Origin: Telmatactis stephensoni
Lineage: Eukaryota > Cnidaria > Anthozoa > Actiniaria > Isophelliidae
Length of the DNA: 64,000 bases
Direction of reading: 5' to 3'
Assembly: GCA_029948255.1 (NCBI GenBank)
Contig: JALIZF010001764.1
Location: 186,001-250,000, forward strand
Part shown: positions 54,885-64,000 of the stretch, one piece after another
How the letters are laid out: each line of letters begins with the position of its first letter
Numbering within the stretch: position 1 is the first letter of the stretch
The notes under the pieces: model-generated
Database searches by the model: none
What the model saw: only the letters and a program-made list of their open reading frames with translations
Told to the model about the DNA's origin: nothing
Made by a program: the position numbers and the translations under genes

Positions 54885-55985
54885 TTCTTGCGCTCTGAAC
54901 CAATCAGGAGCTTTAACACGTGACCGATTGCGCAAGAAAGGCCTCTTTCGGTCGACGACCACAGGAAAAAAAAAAACAGTTGCATTTTATAACTCGTTCC
55001 CGGCCTAGAGGCCTGGGCACGAGTAATAAACCTTTCAGAAGAAAACTAGGAGAAAAGTACCGTGATACAAGAATAATAAACGAGTTCTCAGAATCCATGT
55101 TTACAACTTGCTCGGTAAAATTGAAATCGTCCATAAGTCTTATAAACAAAGAACTCAGACTTTTTTGGATCGTTAAGTGATTCATCACTGAGTCCTAGAA
55201 CTCGGTAAGTGAAAGGTCTAGAAAATTATCGCTGGAGTTTTGGATATAGGTTTAAACTGGCGACTTACGGTTGAAACGCTGCTAAACCTTGGTGCATGAA
55301 GCCGGGAAGAAGTAGTTTTCGTTTGTCGACAGCCGAAGGCTGAAGTACTCGTTTGGCGATTTTTTCGATTCATGATAAAATTTCTTTACCCCATCTGAGA
55401 GAAGTTGCGGGGAAAGGATTTCCAGACTTTCTGTTGGATATTTTTTGGATAGCCAGTCTAAAAAACAAAAATTATAGTGATGAATTTGCAAAGCCGGCGA
55501 ATAGTGTTTTGACAAAAACAACACGCCAAAAACTGAATTTACGGTTTGAATGAAAGTTAGAACTTCGTAAGCTTACCGTTAAAAACAGAGACAGACTTGT
55601 GGCGACAGACTTTCTAAACTTTCTATGAGATAGGCTTTGGATAACAGTTGAAATATGTTGATCTCAGTAAGCTCCAAAAACTTCAATGAAATTGAGTTTA
55701 CCTTCATAACGCACGCGTGATTTTATAGAAAATTAATACGTCGGTATTAATCCCTCGTGACGTGTTGTCACGTCATAACAACGCGTCACGTGGTACAAAC
55801 TGACCAATCAGAAAATCAGAATTTGTACAGTGTATGAAAATTGAATAATAATTCAGTGTCAAGCACGTGTCATGTACACTTGCGTCATTACCTTACTTGT
55901 CGCATTCACGTTTTTTAAAATAACGTATTTTTTTATTTTTTTATTTGGAGAGAAAACCGCACATGTATCTAAAATATACATCAAG
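54885..55985. other. No gene seen
   Basis: It contains GGCCTAGAGGCCTGGGCACG near 55003 and a nest of short palindromes near 55760-55800 (CGTGACGTGTTGTCACGTCA). Nothing codes convincingly. Confidence 0.35.
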
Positions 55986-56267
55986 TGATGGCCAATGCTT
56001 TTCTGAATTATGGTACAACAAATGTAAACGCAGCATCAAACGCTGCTTGTGATGGTTACAGTATACGGAGGTCCATTTTCAGATGCACAGTTAGCATTAC
56101 ATTAAAGCTGAATAAAACTGTAAAGTTACAAAAAATCTGTACAACATCACTGGGTTTCCTGTGGTAGCGATGAGATATAAAGAAACTATTTACAGAAACA
56201 AAATAACCGGAAAAATAGACGTATTGGCACAACTTGGTACTGACCATATACGTCTGAAAGCATAATC
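55986..56267. other. Gene D distal 3' flank
   Basis: It is paralogous to the gene C 3' flank (42641-43260): GTGATGGCCAATGC, CTGAATAAAACTGTAAAGTT and TTGGCACAACTTGGTACTG are shared. In gene D this flank is pushed 1.16 kb from the stop by the insertion at 56268. Confidence 0.75.
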
Positions 56268-57424
56268 CTGGTCTGTGGCAAATGTTTGGGGGACTGAGAA
56301 CGAGCGCTCTGATTGGTCAATTCCGGTCACTTCAGAATTGTGTTGTTGTTTTGTTTTTGTTGGGAAGGGAATGAAGAAATTTGTGCAAAAAAAGACGTGT
56401 AAATGTTAAATTTGGCATTCCATTCTACAGCATGTGTATTTTCCACGGTCTGAAGACTTTCCTTAAGAAGGCTGAAGCGTTTTTCTGTGATTATTGTGGA
56501 TTTAGAGGATCGTGAACTTTGTAAGCCGTTGCTCGAAATGACGAAGAAACAAGATCAAAGACGACCGCCGACGATATTTTATGGCGATCGTACTCGTAAA
56601 CTTTTATTCCTGAGGATATAATATATAGCCTAAGCCACACAACAATTGTTGAGTGACATACTTTACATACCCATATCGAGATTCAGGGTACATGGCCGGA
56701 GGACGGCGTTTTGAAAAACTTTGGTTGGTGAATGAAGCACATGCAAAATCAAAACTTCAAACTTTGTTGATTCGTATTTACAGAGGAAAAAAATCGCGAC
56801 GGATAATAAGAAACTTTTCACATTACTATAACAAGAATCATATGAACTTATTATTATTATTTTTCCCAAAACTGAAGTCATATCCGTGTATTGAACCAAA
56901 AATGGGACAATTTACTCACCTGTAGTTTGCCGTAAATCAAACATAAGTTTGACAAAGTTTCAAAGACAATTATCCGAAAAAGTGCAAAAATCTTGTGTGG
57001 TTTTTATGAGAACTAGAATATATCCTGCCTAAGCCACGTAGGACTGGCTGGTAGTACTTACTGGGACTGAATGGAAGAGTTCTCACATTCAGGTAAGCTG
57101 AAAAATTTCGTGAAAGTTTTGATAGTTCGAGTTTGTTAGTTCGTACGCGCCATGTCGCGTTAGTCGGCTTACAAAGTTCACGATCCTCTACATCCACAAA
57201 AATCACAGTAAAACACTTCAGCCTTCATAAGCAACGTCTCCAAACCATGGAAAATACACACGCTGTAGAACAGAATGCCAGATTTAAAATTTACACGTCT
57301 ATTTTTGCACAAATTTCTTCATTCGCCTCCCAAAAGAAACTAAACAACAACACATTCTGAAGTGACCGGAAGTGACCAATCAAAGCGCTCGTTCTCAGTC
57401 CCCCAAACATTTGCCACAGACCAG
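56268..57424. mobile_element. Non-autonomous DNA transposon inserted in gene D 3' end
   Basis: CTGGTCTGTGGCAAATGTTT is repeated in inverse at the right end; arms are about 290 bp. ATAATC flanks both ends (56262-56267, 57425-57430). The gene A and C flanks run through this point uninterrupted. No transposase frame is present. The superfamily is not clear from a 6-bp duplication. Confidence 0.88.
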
Positions 57425-57439
57425 ATAATCAATTATGTC

Positions 57440-57445
57440 TTTATT
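57440..57445 (-). promoter_or_regulatory. AATAAA overlapping gene D stop codon
   Basis: The minus strand reads GATGAATAAAG, so the hexamer overlaps the TAA stop. The same overlap is present in gene C and at the paralogous site of gene A. Confidence 0.5.
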
Positions 57446-59375
57446 CATCGGTGCTTTGATTTTTCTCTTGACTTGAATTTTCCTTAGTGCCTTTCAGTAA
57501 TACCAATTCGAATTCTTTCTTTATTCCTTCTTTAATCCTTTCATTTGTCAAATTCTCTAAATGCTTTCCTCCATCAGAGATTTCGTCGATTACTTTACGT
57601 GTTATCACAGCAATTTCACTCCTCGACCATAGCGGACCGAGAACTTCTTTCATTTGGTCTTGGGCTTTTGCTACTTGTTCTTGTGCAAGCTTTGCATAAA
57701 TTGCTTTGGTTTTCTCCATGACACTTGTGGTGGGCACCAGCGTGGAAAGTTCTTTCCCAACTTGTGCTTGCTCAAAAAAGAGCAGCGAGAGATTGAGAAA
57801 CTCATTTTCGGAGGAAAGGCGACCCACTCTCCCTTTAACAAACAGGACAAACTCGTTTTTCGTTTGGTCTCCATTTGTATGAATAAACAATTTACAAAGA
57901 CATCGTGCCAGCAAAGATTCATACGCATAGATAGGAACCAACATGAATGCCTTGATGCTATCTTCGAGATCTTCGGTTTCAATTGAATTATATAAATTCT
58001 CAATTACATCTTTACACATGCCAATAAACAATTCCAGTAAGGAGCAGGTCAGTTGTTTTGCTTCATTGGCTGATAGTGTTATATCATCTAATTGGGAGTA
58101 TAGTGAGTCCCACTCTAGGCCTTTAAGGTAATGAGGCGTAACATAGGTGAGAGAGGTGATTTTTTTCAACATGTTGATAAAATTACTTAAAAGATTCTTT
58201 CTCACATCTCTGATAAGGCAGGCTTCCTCAACGAGTCGCTGGGGGTCTTCTCCTTGCAGAAGGTTGCTCTCTGGTATGATGTAATGTGGAAGACATCCAT
58301 CTTCAAGACACTGAGCAAGACGATCCAACATATAAACAAGACACTTGGCTGAGTTGTCCTCCTTCCAAAAGGACTCATCTTGCTTTTCGATTTCATAAAA
58401 CAGGAGGTTTTTAAGAGCATATGACGACACGACGTCAGGGAAATAGATTTTCTTGAGCATCTTCAGAAGAATGATTACATGACGCTGAACTGGAGTCACG
58501 CTTTCACCAAGTTTGTTTTCAGCCACAGAAAAAGATAATCTCCACTCAGTTTCATCCATGGATGATTCATCTGGTAAATCCGGAAATTCTTTTGAAGTTG
58601 ATGCCTGATTTGGGTTTTTCACGTAGTCTATGCTTTCTACTGGCTCTTGCTGTCGTTTTCCCCTCCCCACTGGTGCAATGTGACAACCACACTCAAAAAT
58701 ATCTTGAACAAGCTCTGGCGAAGGCCAAGACCCAGGACGAGGTCGTACTAGCCACTCCATAGCAGGATCAGGCCATGCTTGAGGGTACTTGAATACCGAA
58801 GTGTTGTCTTCTTCGTATTTCGAGAAGCCTTTACTTTGGATTTTCCGAACAGGCCCATGCAATTCTGACATCATGTTACTTGCCAGTTCAAAAATATCGA
58901 AGCGGTTGCCTAATGGAATATTATACGTTTGATGAAGAAATGTGACATCCTTGTACTGGGAATGATGCTCCTTCCATTTATCAGTTATCCTTAGACGAAC
59001 GTATCTAGGGTCATCTTCTACATGCTCGACTGTAAAGATCTCTGGAACATTTTCTGCATAGGGTTCAATCTCCAGCATAATATCAAGATCTGCTTGCCAG
59101 TGTTCTCTCTCAATTAAAGGCACCATCAAAGGATCTTCAGAATTTTTGGCAACAAAAGCCTCTGGGATACAAAATCCTTCAACTCGACTGCCAGTTTCCA
59201 GATCATTGGAAGATGGGCCGCAAATTGACTCTGGCTCTGAACGTTTGGCAGTGCTTTCTGATAGCAGTTTGAACCAGTTTCCATAAATGTATTCCAATGG
59301 AAACATGCAGTTTAGGATGACGGAGAAGGGTTCAAGCCAAATGTTTGAGGTTTCATCAACCTGAGAAACAGTTGT
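57441..59375 (-). CDS. Mab-21/cGLR-like gene D, exon 2
   Basis: With exon 1 it encodes about 665 residues, the longest and best-preserved member. It has the GS motif in TGSRVEGFC, D-L-D in QADLDIMLEI, then EHVEDDPRYVRLRI, WPDPAMEWLVRPRPGSWPSP and GCHIAPVGRGKR, and the Mab-21 helical domain from EWRLSFSVAENKL to HYIIPESNLL. The C-terminal 270 residues, including SIETEDLEDSIKAFML and a charged tail ending NQSTDE, have no family I can name. The acceptor is TTCATTTCAG at 59376. It differs from A and C at one site in ECGCHIAP (Ser to Cys). Activity as a nucleotidyltransferase is not proven, because the third acidic residue is not evident. Confidence 0.9.
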   Translation of the reverse strand, partial: TTVSQVDETSNIWLEPFSVILNCMFPLEYIYGNWFKLLSESTAKRSEPESICGPSSNDLETGSRVEGFCIPEAFVAKNSEDPLMVPLIEREHWQADLDIMLEIEPYAENVPEIFTVEHVEDDPRYVRLRITDKWKEHHSQYKDVTFLHQTYNIPLGNRFDIFELASNMMSELHGPVRKIQSKGFSKYEEDNTSVFKYPQAWPDPAMEWLVRPRPGSWPSPELVQDIFECGCHIAPVGRGKRQQEPVESIDYVKNPNQASTSKEFPDLPDESSMDETEWRLSFSVAENKLGESVTPVQRHVIILLKMLKKIYFPDVVSSYALKNLLFYEIEKQDESFWKEDNSAKCLVYMLDRLAQCLEDGCLPHYIIPESNLLQGEDPQRLVEEACLIRDVRKNLLSNFINMLKKITSLTYVTPHYLKGLEWDSLYSQLDDITLSANEAKQLTCSLLELFIGMCKDVIENLYNSIETEDLEDSIKAFMLVPIYAYESLLARCLCKLFIHTNGDQTKNEFVLFVKGRVGRLSSENEFLNLSLLFFEQAQVGKELSTLVPTTSVMEKTKAIYAKLAQEQVAKAQDQMKEVLGPLWSRSEIAVITRKVIDEISDGGKHLENLTNERIKEGIKKEFELVLLKGTKENSSQEKNQSTDE

Positions 59376-59750
59376 CTGAAATGAATGAATGAATGAGTGA
59401 ATGAATGAATAAATAAATGATGAATCAATCAATCAATCAATCAATCAATCACTTACTCAATCAATAACTCACTCACTCACTCACTCAATCGATCGGTCAT
59501 GTAATTAATCGATCATGTATAAATCAAGTGGTCAATCATGTAATCGATCAACCTATCAATCACGCAATCATGCAGTCAATCACTCACTCACTCGCTCAAT
59601 CAATTTATCACAGTCAATTAATTAATCAATCAATCAATCAATCAGTCAATCAATCAATCGTGCAATCAATCAATCAACCAAACATTAACAAAAGGAACAA
59701 ATCAATCAATATCAATCAATATTAATCAATATTATTTAATTCATAAATAT

Positions 59751-59915
59751 GCCCCTAGCATGTTGACGTTTTTGTCCCCTCTCTATACCAGAATCCTTTT
59801 CAAGAGCCTTTCAAATACAAACACAATATAATAGTTTTAATTACCGAACAAAAGCTACTCGAAAAGGATTCTGGTATAGCTAGAGAGGGGACAAAAATGT
59901 CATCATGCTAGGGGC
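59751..59915. mobile_element. Palindromic MITE
   Basis: GCCCCTAGCATGTTGACGTT with TTTGTCCCCTCTCTA and CCAGAATCCTTTTC are matched in inverse at the right end (GGATTCTGGTATAGCTAGAG, GGGGACAAAAATG). It is 165 bp. Confidence 0.88.
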
Positions 59916-60480
59916 TTATTGGTAAATCAATAAACTGATACTGGTCAATACAACTTCCTATCCTTCTTTTCTCAATTTTGAAATCAAATTTTATTTCCTA
60001 TTCACGATCATGAGCTTACATGTTTAGAGTCAATCCAAGCCAGTGAACTGAGCTTGCAAGCCTTATGATTAATTCTCAGGAGACAGAAGGGTCAGAATAC
60101 GCAAACCCTAAAGTGAATGCTGAAAAGTGTTATCCATAATCTTTATTTCAACTTTTTTATACCTTTTACAAAATAGAACAAAGTGGCTTCGCCTCTTCGA
60201 GGCAGTAGCCACAAAAACATGGTATCTTTTTTGAAAATTTCAATGGGAGCTCCGCTATTAGCTGGTAGTACGTAATTTGTATATTACAGGATCGGACAAC
60301 AAAGAGAACTTGGTTAGTATAAGTCATGCTTGGTCTTATTCAACGTCTTATGATCAGTGTTTTTTAACAAAGTAAAAGAAATCATAAAAATTACAAGAAA
60401 AAAAATTTGATCCATGCAATTTGCTCTGGCTCCTAGCTTCCGAGTAACTGATTAAACTAGAAAATAATGAGTTAAGTTAA

Positions 60481-61649
60481 GGTGGCCCGTACCTATTGAT
60501 TTGTTTGTTGGGCATGAATTTCAATCGCGTCCTTTTACATCAAAACCTTGTCCGATTTCTGAGAAATTTGCAGCCATTTGTCTACAAGCCTTGAAATTTG
60601 TACCGGTAATTATTTTTCTGCGAATTAGATCAAGTAATTCGAGATATCAGACGATTTTTAAAAATGGCTTTTTGAGAAAAATTGGTCATAAATCCAAAAT
60701 TCCAAGGTGAATTTTTTTCCTATTTCGTCAATCAAGTATAAAGGCATAGAGGACTACATACAACATGTATCGTGCCAATTGGTGCCTTAGAAGTTGCGAT
60801 ACAAAATTTGTGCTGCCTGTTACGACGCAAAATTATGTAGTCAAAACTACCGCCAAAATCTCAACAAAATTTCAAAAACAGCGAGAACTATATCTGCTGT
60901 AAGAAAGACAAATACCTATTGTAACTGGTAAACAAAATTTGGAGAGATGAGAAGCTAAACGCCAATGTTATCCTCAAGCAAACTTGGGGAGTAATTTATG
61001 TGACCACGAGGCGAGCGTTGCGAATTTGTATTACTTCGACTTCTACAAATTCTTTCGAATTGTTTCGTGAACTTTTCTCGGTATGGGATAGAATAAGATG
61101 TTAACATACCTGCTGCTAAGTGTCGTTGTGTTTGCTGCACTGGGTATAATTCAGTAAGCTTCAAAAGTAAGCAACTGCATCGAGTCGACGTTTGAGCTGC
61201 CAAGGTAAAGCCCTCATGGTTTGTTAATTTATTCAAAACAACACCTTACTATCTGTTGCAAAATTTTGAGATTTTGGCGGCAGTTTTGACTACATAATTT
61301 TGCGTCGTAACAGGCAGCACAAATTTTGTATCGCAACTTCTAAGGCACCAATTGGCACGATACATGTTGTATGTAGTCCTCTATGCCTTTATACTTGATT
61401 GACGAAATAGGAAAAAAATTCACCTTGGAATTTTGGATTTATGACCAATTTTTCTCAAAAAGCCATTTTTAAAAATCGTCTGATATCTCGAATTACTTGA
61501 TCTAATTCGCAGAAAAATAATTACCGGTACAAATTTCAAGGCTTGTAGACAAATGGCTGCAAATTTCTCAGAAATCGGACAAGGTTTTGATGTAAAAGGA
61601 CGCGATTGAAATTCATGCCCAACAAACAAATCAATAGGTACGGGCCACC
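60481..61649. mobile_element. TTAA-target palindromic transposon, about 394-bp arms
   Basis: The arms are near-identical inverted copies beginning GGTGGCCCGTACCTATTGAT, with TTAA on each side (60477-60480 and 61650-61653). The 370-bp middle is unique and non-coding. TTAA targets are typical of piggyBac and Kolobok transposons. The paralogous region at 47800 shows the site without the insertion. Confidence 0.9.
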
Positions 61650-61754
61650 TTAACTCATGGCTGGGCAAATAATTAAAATGTAAATTACGATTTTTGCATA
61701 GCGTCCGTCCATTCTTCGTTTGCATCTTACGTCACAAGATCACAAAAATTCAAA

Positions 61755-62034
61755 CTAAGAGAGCATTCATTCTTTAGGGGGGGGGGGGGGGGTGGGCCGG
61801 AGGAATTGCAGGAATGAAATACAAAAAAAATGCAAGCCCCCTCGGTAAGGAATTGAACTATATGGATGACCCACCCCACTTCCAAATGTGAAAATAGGGT
61901 CCCTTGACCTGGTTTAACTTTCAGAAAAACATGACCCACCCCCTTTCATAGAGTAAATTTCTTTTGGCCCACCCCTCAATTCCTCCGGCCCACCCCCCCC
62001 CCCCCCCCCCCCCCCTCCTAAAAAATGAATGCTC
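61755..62034. mobile_element. Palindromic element with long G and C tracts
   Basis: GAGCATTCATTCTTTAGG plus 15 G and GTGGGCCGGAGGAATTG on the left are matched by CAATTCCTCCGGCCCAC, about 23 C, and AAAAAATGAATGCTCC on the right. The interior has repeated CCCACCCC motifs. Confidence 0.85.
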
Positions 62035-63141
62035 CCTAAAATCTAATTTCGAATCCTCTCAGTTTTATTCTATCATATGTTGTAGAAAATTGTAATGTGA
62101 GTTATTTTGTAGACATATTTTGATGGACTCGATGTTTTTTGGTCGAGTTGTAGAAACCCTAGTTGTGTCACACAACGTTAAGTCACGCGTCTAAAATGCC
62201 GTGGAAATCAATATAATTGTGTCAAATTAAATTAGTTTGGTTTTATGTATACTTAGAAATGTTATTCATAGTTAAATTAAGTGATGTTTATCAACTTTAT
62301 GCTTGAATTTATGTTCTGAAGTTGGAGGACAGCGATATGTTCTCCATACATTAGAATTGTTCTTCTGCACCAAAAATTGTACCAGAGGTGTTGCTTTAAT
62401 AGCTCTAGGCGCTTTACAAAAACATATACTGAACATGCATGGTAGACTGTGAGCATAGGATGGCGCCTTGGGCTGCCGCTACACAGTCCGTACCATGAAA
62501 ATTTATTTTAAAATAGTCACTACAAATTACTGCATTACAAATTACTATATTACAAATTACTGTTTAAAATTACAATCAAAACACAATAAAATAAAAGTTC
62601 ACTGATGCATGATGGCCGTTGGCTCAGTCAAGCTCATCTGCCCTTTAACAGGTCTTATTTTTATTCCTGCTGGGTGTCATGCCACCCTCCTCACCAGAAA
62701 GAACCTGGTGGGGGAGCCGGTTTAGACGCCGACAACCCGTCCATGTGGCAGGTAGTACTGGGTTACATGTTACCAGTAGCAGGCTCCAGCCTGACCTGAC
62801 CTAAAATATGAAACATGAAACACAGTCCCCATACACAACGCCAATACTGGTCATGTTTGAACTTCGATCAGTTCGTTGTGAAACTAGACATCGAAATAAA
62901 AGCCAGAACTAATGTCCCGGGACTAATGGTGTCACTTTTGTGCCGCTCGATACATGGACAGAATCAAAACACTCAAATTATCATACGGATTGCACGAGTT
63001 AACTTATACTTGCAAAATTATTAGCCTGGTTTGGGCAGATTTTCGTATAGTGATAGATATTCTTTTGTCGATGAAATACCGTTTAAATTTCACTGGTTGT
63101 GACTGTGACTGAGTTCTCATATAAAATGTTATAGGACTTAC

Positions 63142-63204
63142 CGACGGCTCCATTTCTCTAGTCGTTTCTTCTCCCGGAAACGAAGACTCGAAACTTGATC
63201 CCAT
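63142..63204 (-). CDS. Mab-21/cGLR-like gene D, exon 1
   Basis: Twenty-one codons begin MGSSFESSFPGEE and end EMEPS before GTAAGTCC, in phase 0 with exon 2. A shorter start at the internal Met (63151-63153) would give the same MEPS used in A and C. Confidence 0.7.
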
Positions 63205-63308
63205 GACCTCTCTGTTGAAGATTTAGCACGTCACGCCACAGGAAGCCCAGGCAATAATACATGTGTAGGATAGCACCTACTGTGCGAACGCTAGCTCTAC
63301 TGCCTCGA

Positions 63309-63708
<400 letters not shown>

Positions 63709-64000
63709 TGAGGAGGATCGCTGGTGATCGGTCGAAATTTTGTTGAAGGTGATTTTTCCTTGCCGTAGTTTCATCTGTGTTGTGAGCAAAAGACCGTTCA
63801 TTTTTAATTACTTTAATTTCCCTTTTAATCTGTACCTTCGTCGATCATAACACTGTGAATACTTGAACAGGTTAATCCTGCTAAATGGGTTAAACAATCA
63901 CAGGACAATTAAAGATGCAATAAAGCTGATCACTTTGAAAATCAACCTTAACATGCATAGCAAACATTAGTCTCCGTCCTCGGAGACCCAGGGCGTCAGG
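63709..64000. other. Right edge, no gene seen
   Basis: It includes ACAGGTTAATCCTGCTAAAT and TCTCCGTCCTCGGAGACCCA, a small hairpin near the edge that may belong to a repeat cut by the window. Confidence 0.35.

Larger units (their letters stand above)
59376..63141. other. Gene D intron, 3.8 kb
   Basis: It holds an AATC/AATG/ACTC microsatellite (59388-59735) next to the acceptor and three mobile elements (59751, 60481, 61755). Between 62040 and 63140 no frame is seen; 62850-63140 is the ancestral intron sequence shared with gene C. Confidence 0.7.

Noticed and set aside
60501..61725. Two identical 69-residue frames as a duplicated gene
   Set aside because: They are the inverted arms of one TTAA-target element, not genes.

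Overview
The window is animal nuclear DNA, most likely from an anthozoan cnidarian (coral or sea anemone). The grounds are intron-rich genes with GT/AG splice sites, an expanded family of Mab-21/cGAS-like proteins, a Ty3/gypsy element, CR1-like LINE remnants, and many palindromic MITEs including long G/C-tract types that I associate with cnidarian genomes. The organism call is an inference; a mollusc or other invertebrate is not excluded. There are no bacterial-style operons.

Layout. 1-6130: repeats only. A 25-bp minisatellite is cut by the left edge, and a 3.1-kb satellite of 54-bp monomers changes orientation near 3468. 6131-20675 (minus): one complete SLCO/OATP organic-anion transporter gene. 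I could assemble ten coding exons with consistent phases (683 residues). Its introns are full of microsatellites, SINE-like repeats and foldback MITEs. 20676-24180: intergenic, with a candidate small secreted peptide near 21760.

24236-63204: four paralogous Mab-21/cGLR-like genes. A and B are on plus; C and D are on minus. Each has a tiny first exon (4-21 residues) spliced in phase 0 to one large exon of about 600-645 codons, and each has a GATT/AATC microsatellite just before the exon-2 acceptor. Copy A is damaged by 1-nt insertions at both ends of its reading frame. Copy B is the most diverged except for one near-identical block that looks like gene conversion. Between B and C lies a complete Ty3/gypsy retrotransposon (33233-40395) with short LTRs, 4-bp target duplication, gag, a single in-frame TGA, and pol with two RNase H regions, the first stripped of its catalytic residues.

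Function. The SLCO gene should encode a plasma-membrane uptake transporter. The Mab-21/cGLR-like genes belong to a superfamily that includes cytosolic nucleic-acid sensors making cyclic dinucleotides; whether these copies are catalytic is uncertain. The duplicated units carry their introns, first exons, 3' flanks and a LINE fragment, so the cluster grew by segmental duplication. Mobile elements then inserted into it. Several have readable target duplications, and two have paralogous sequence close to a pre-insertion allele elsewhere in the window.
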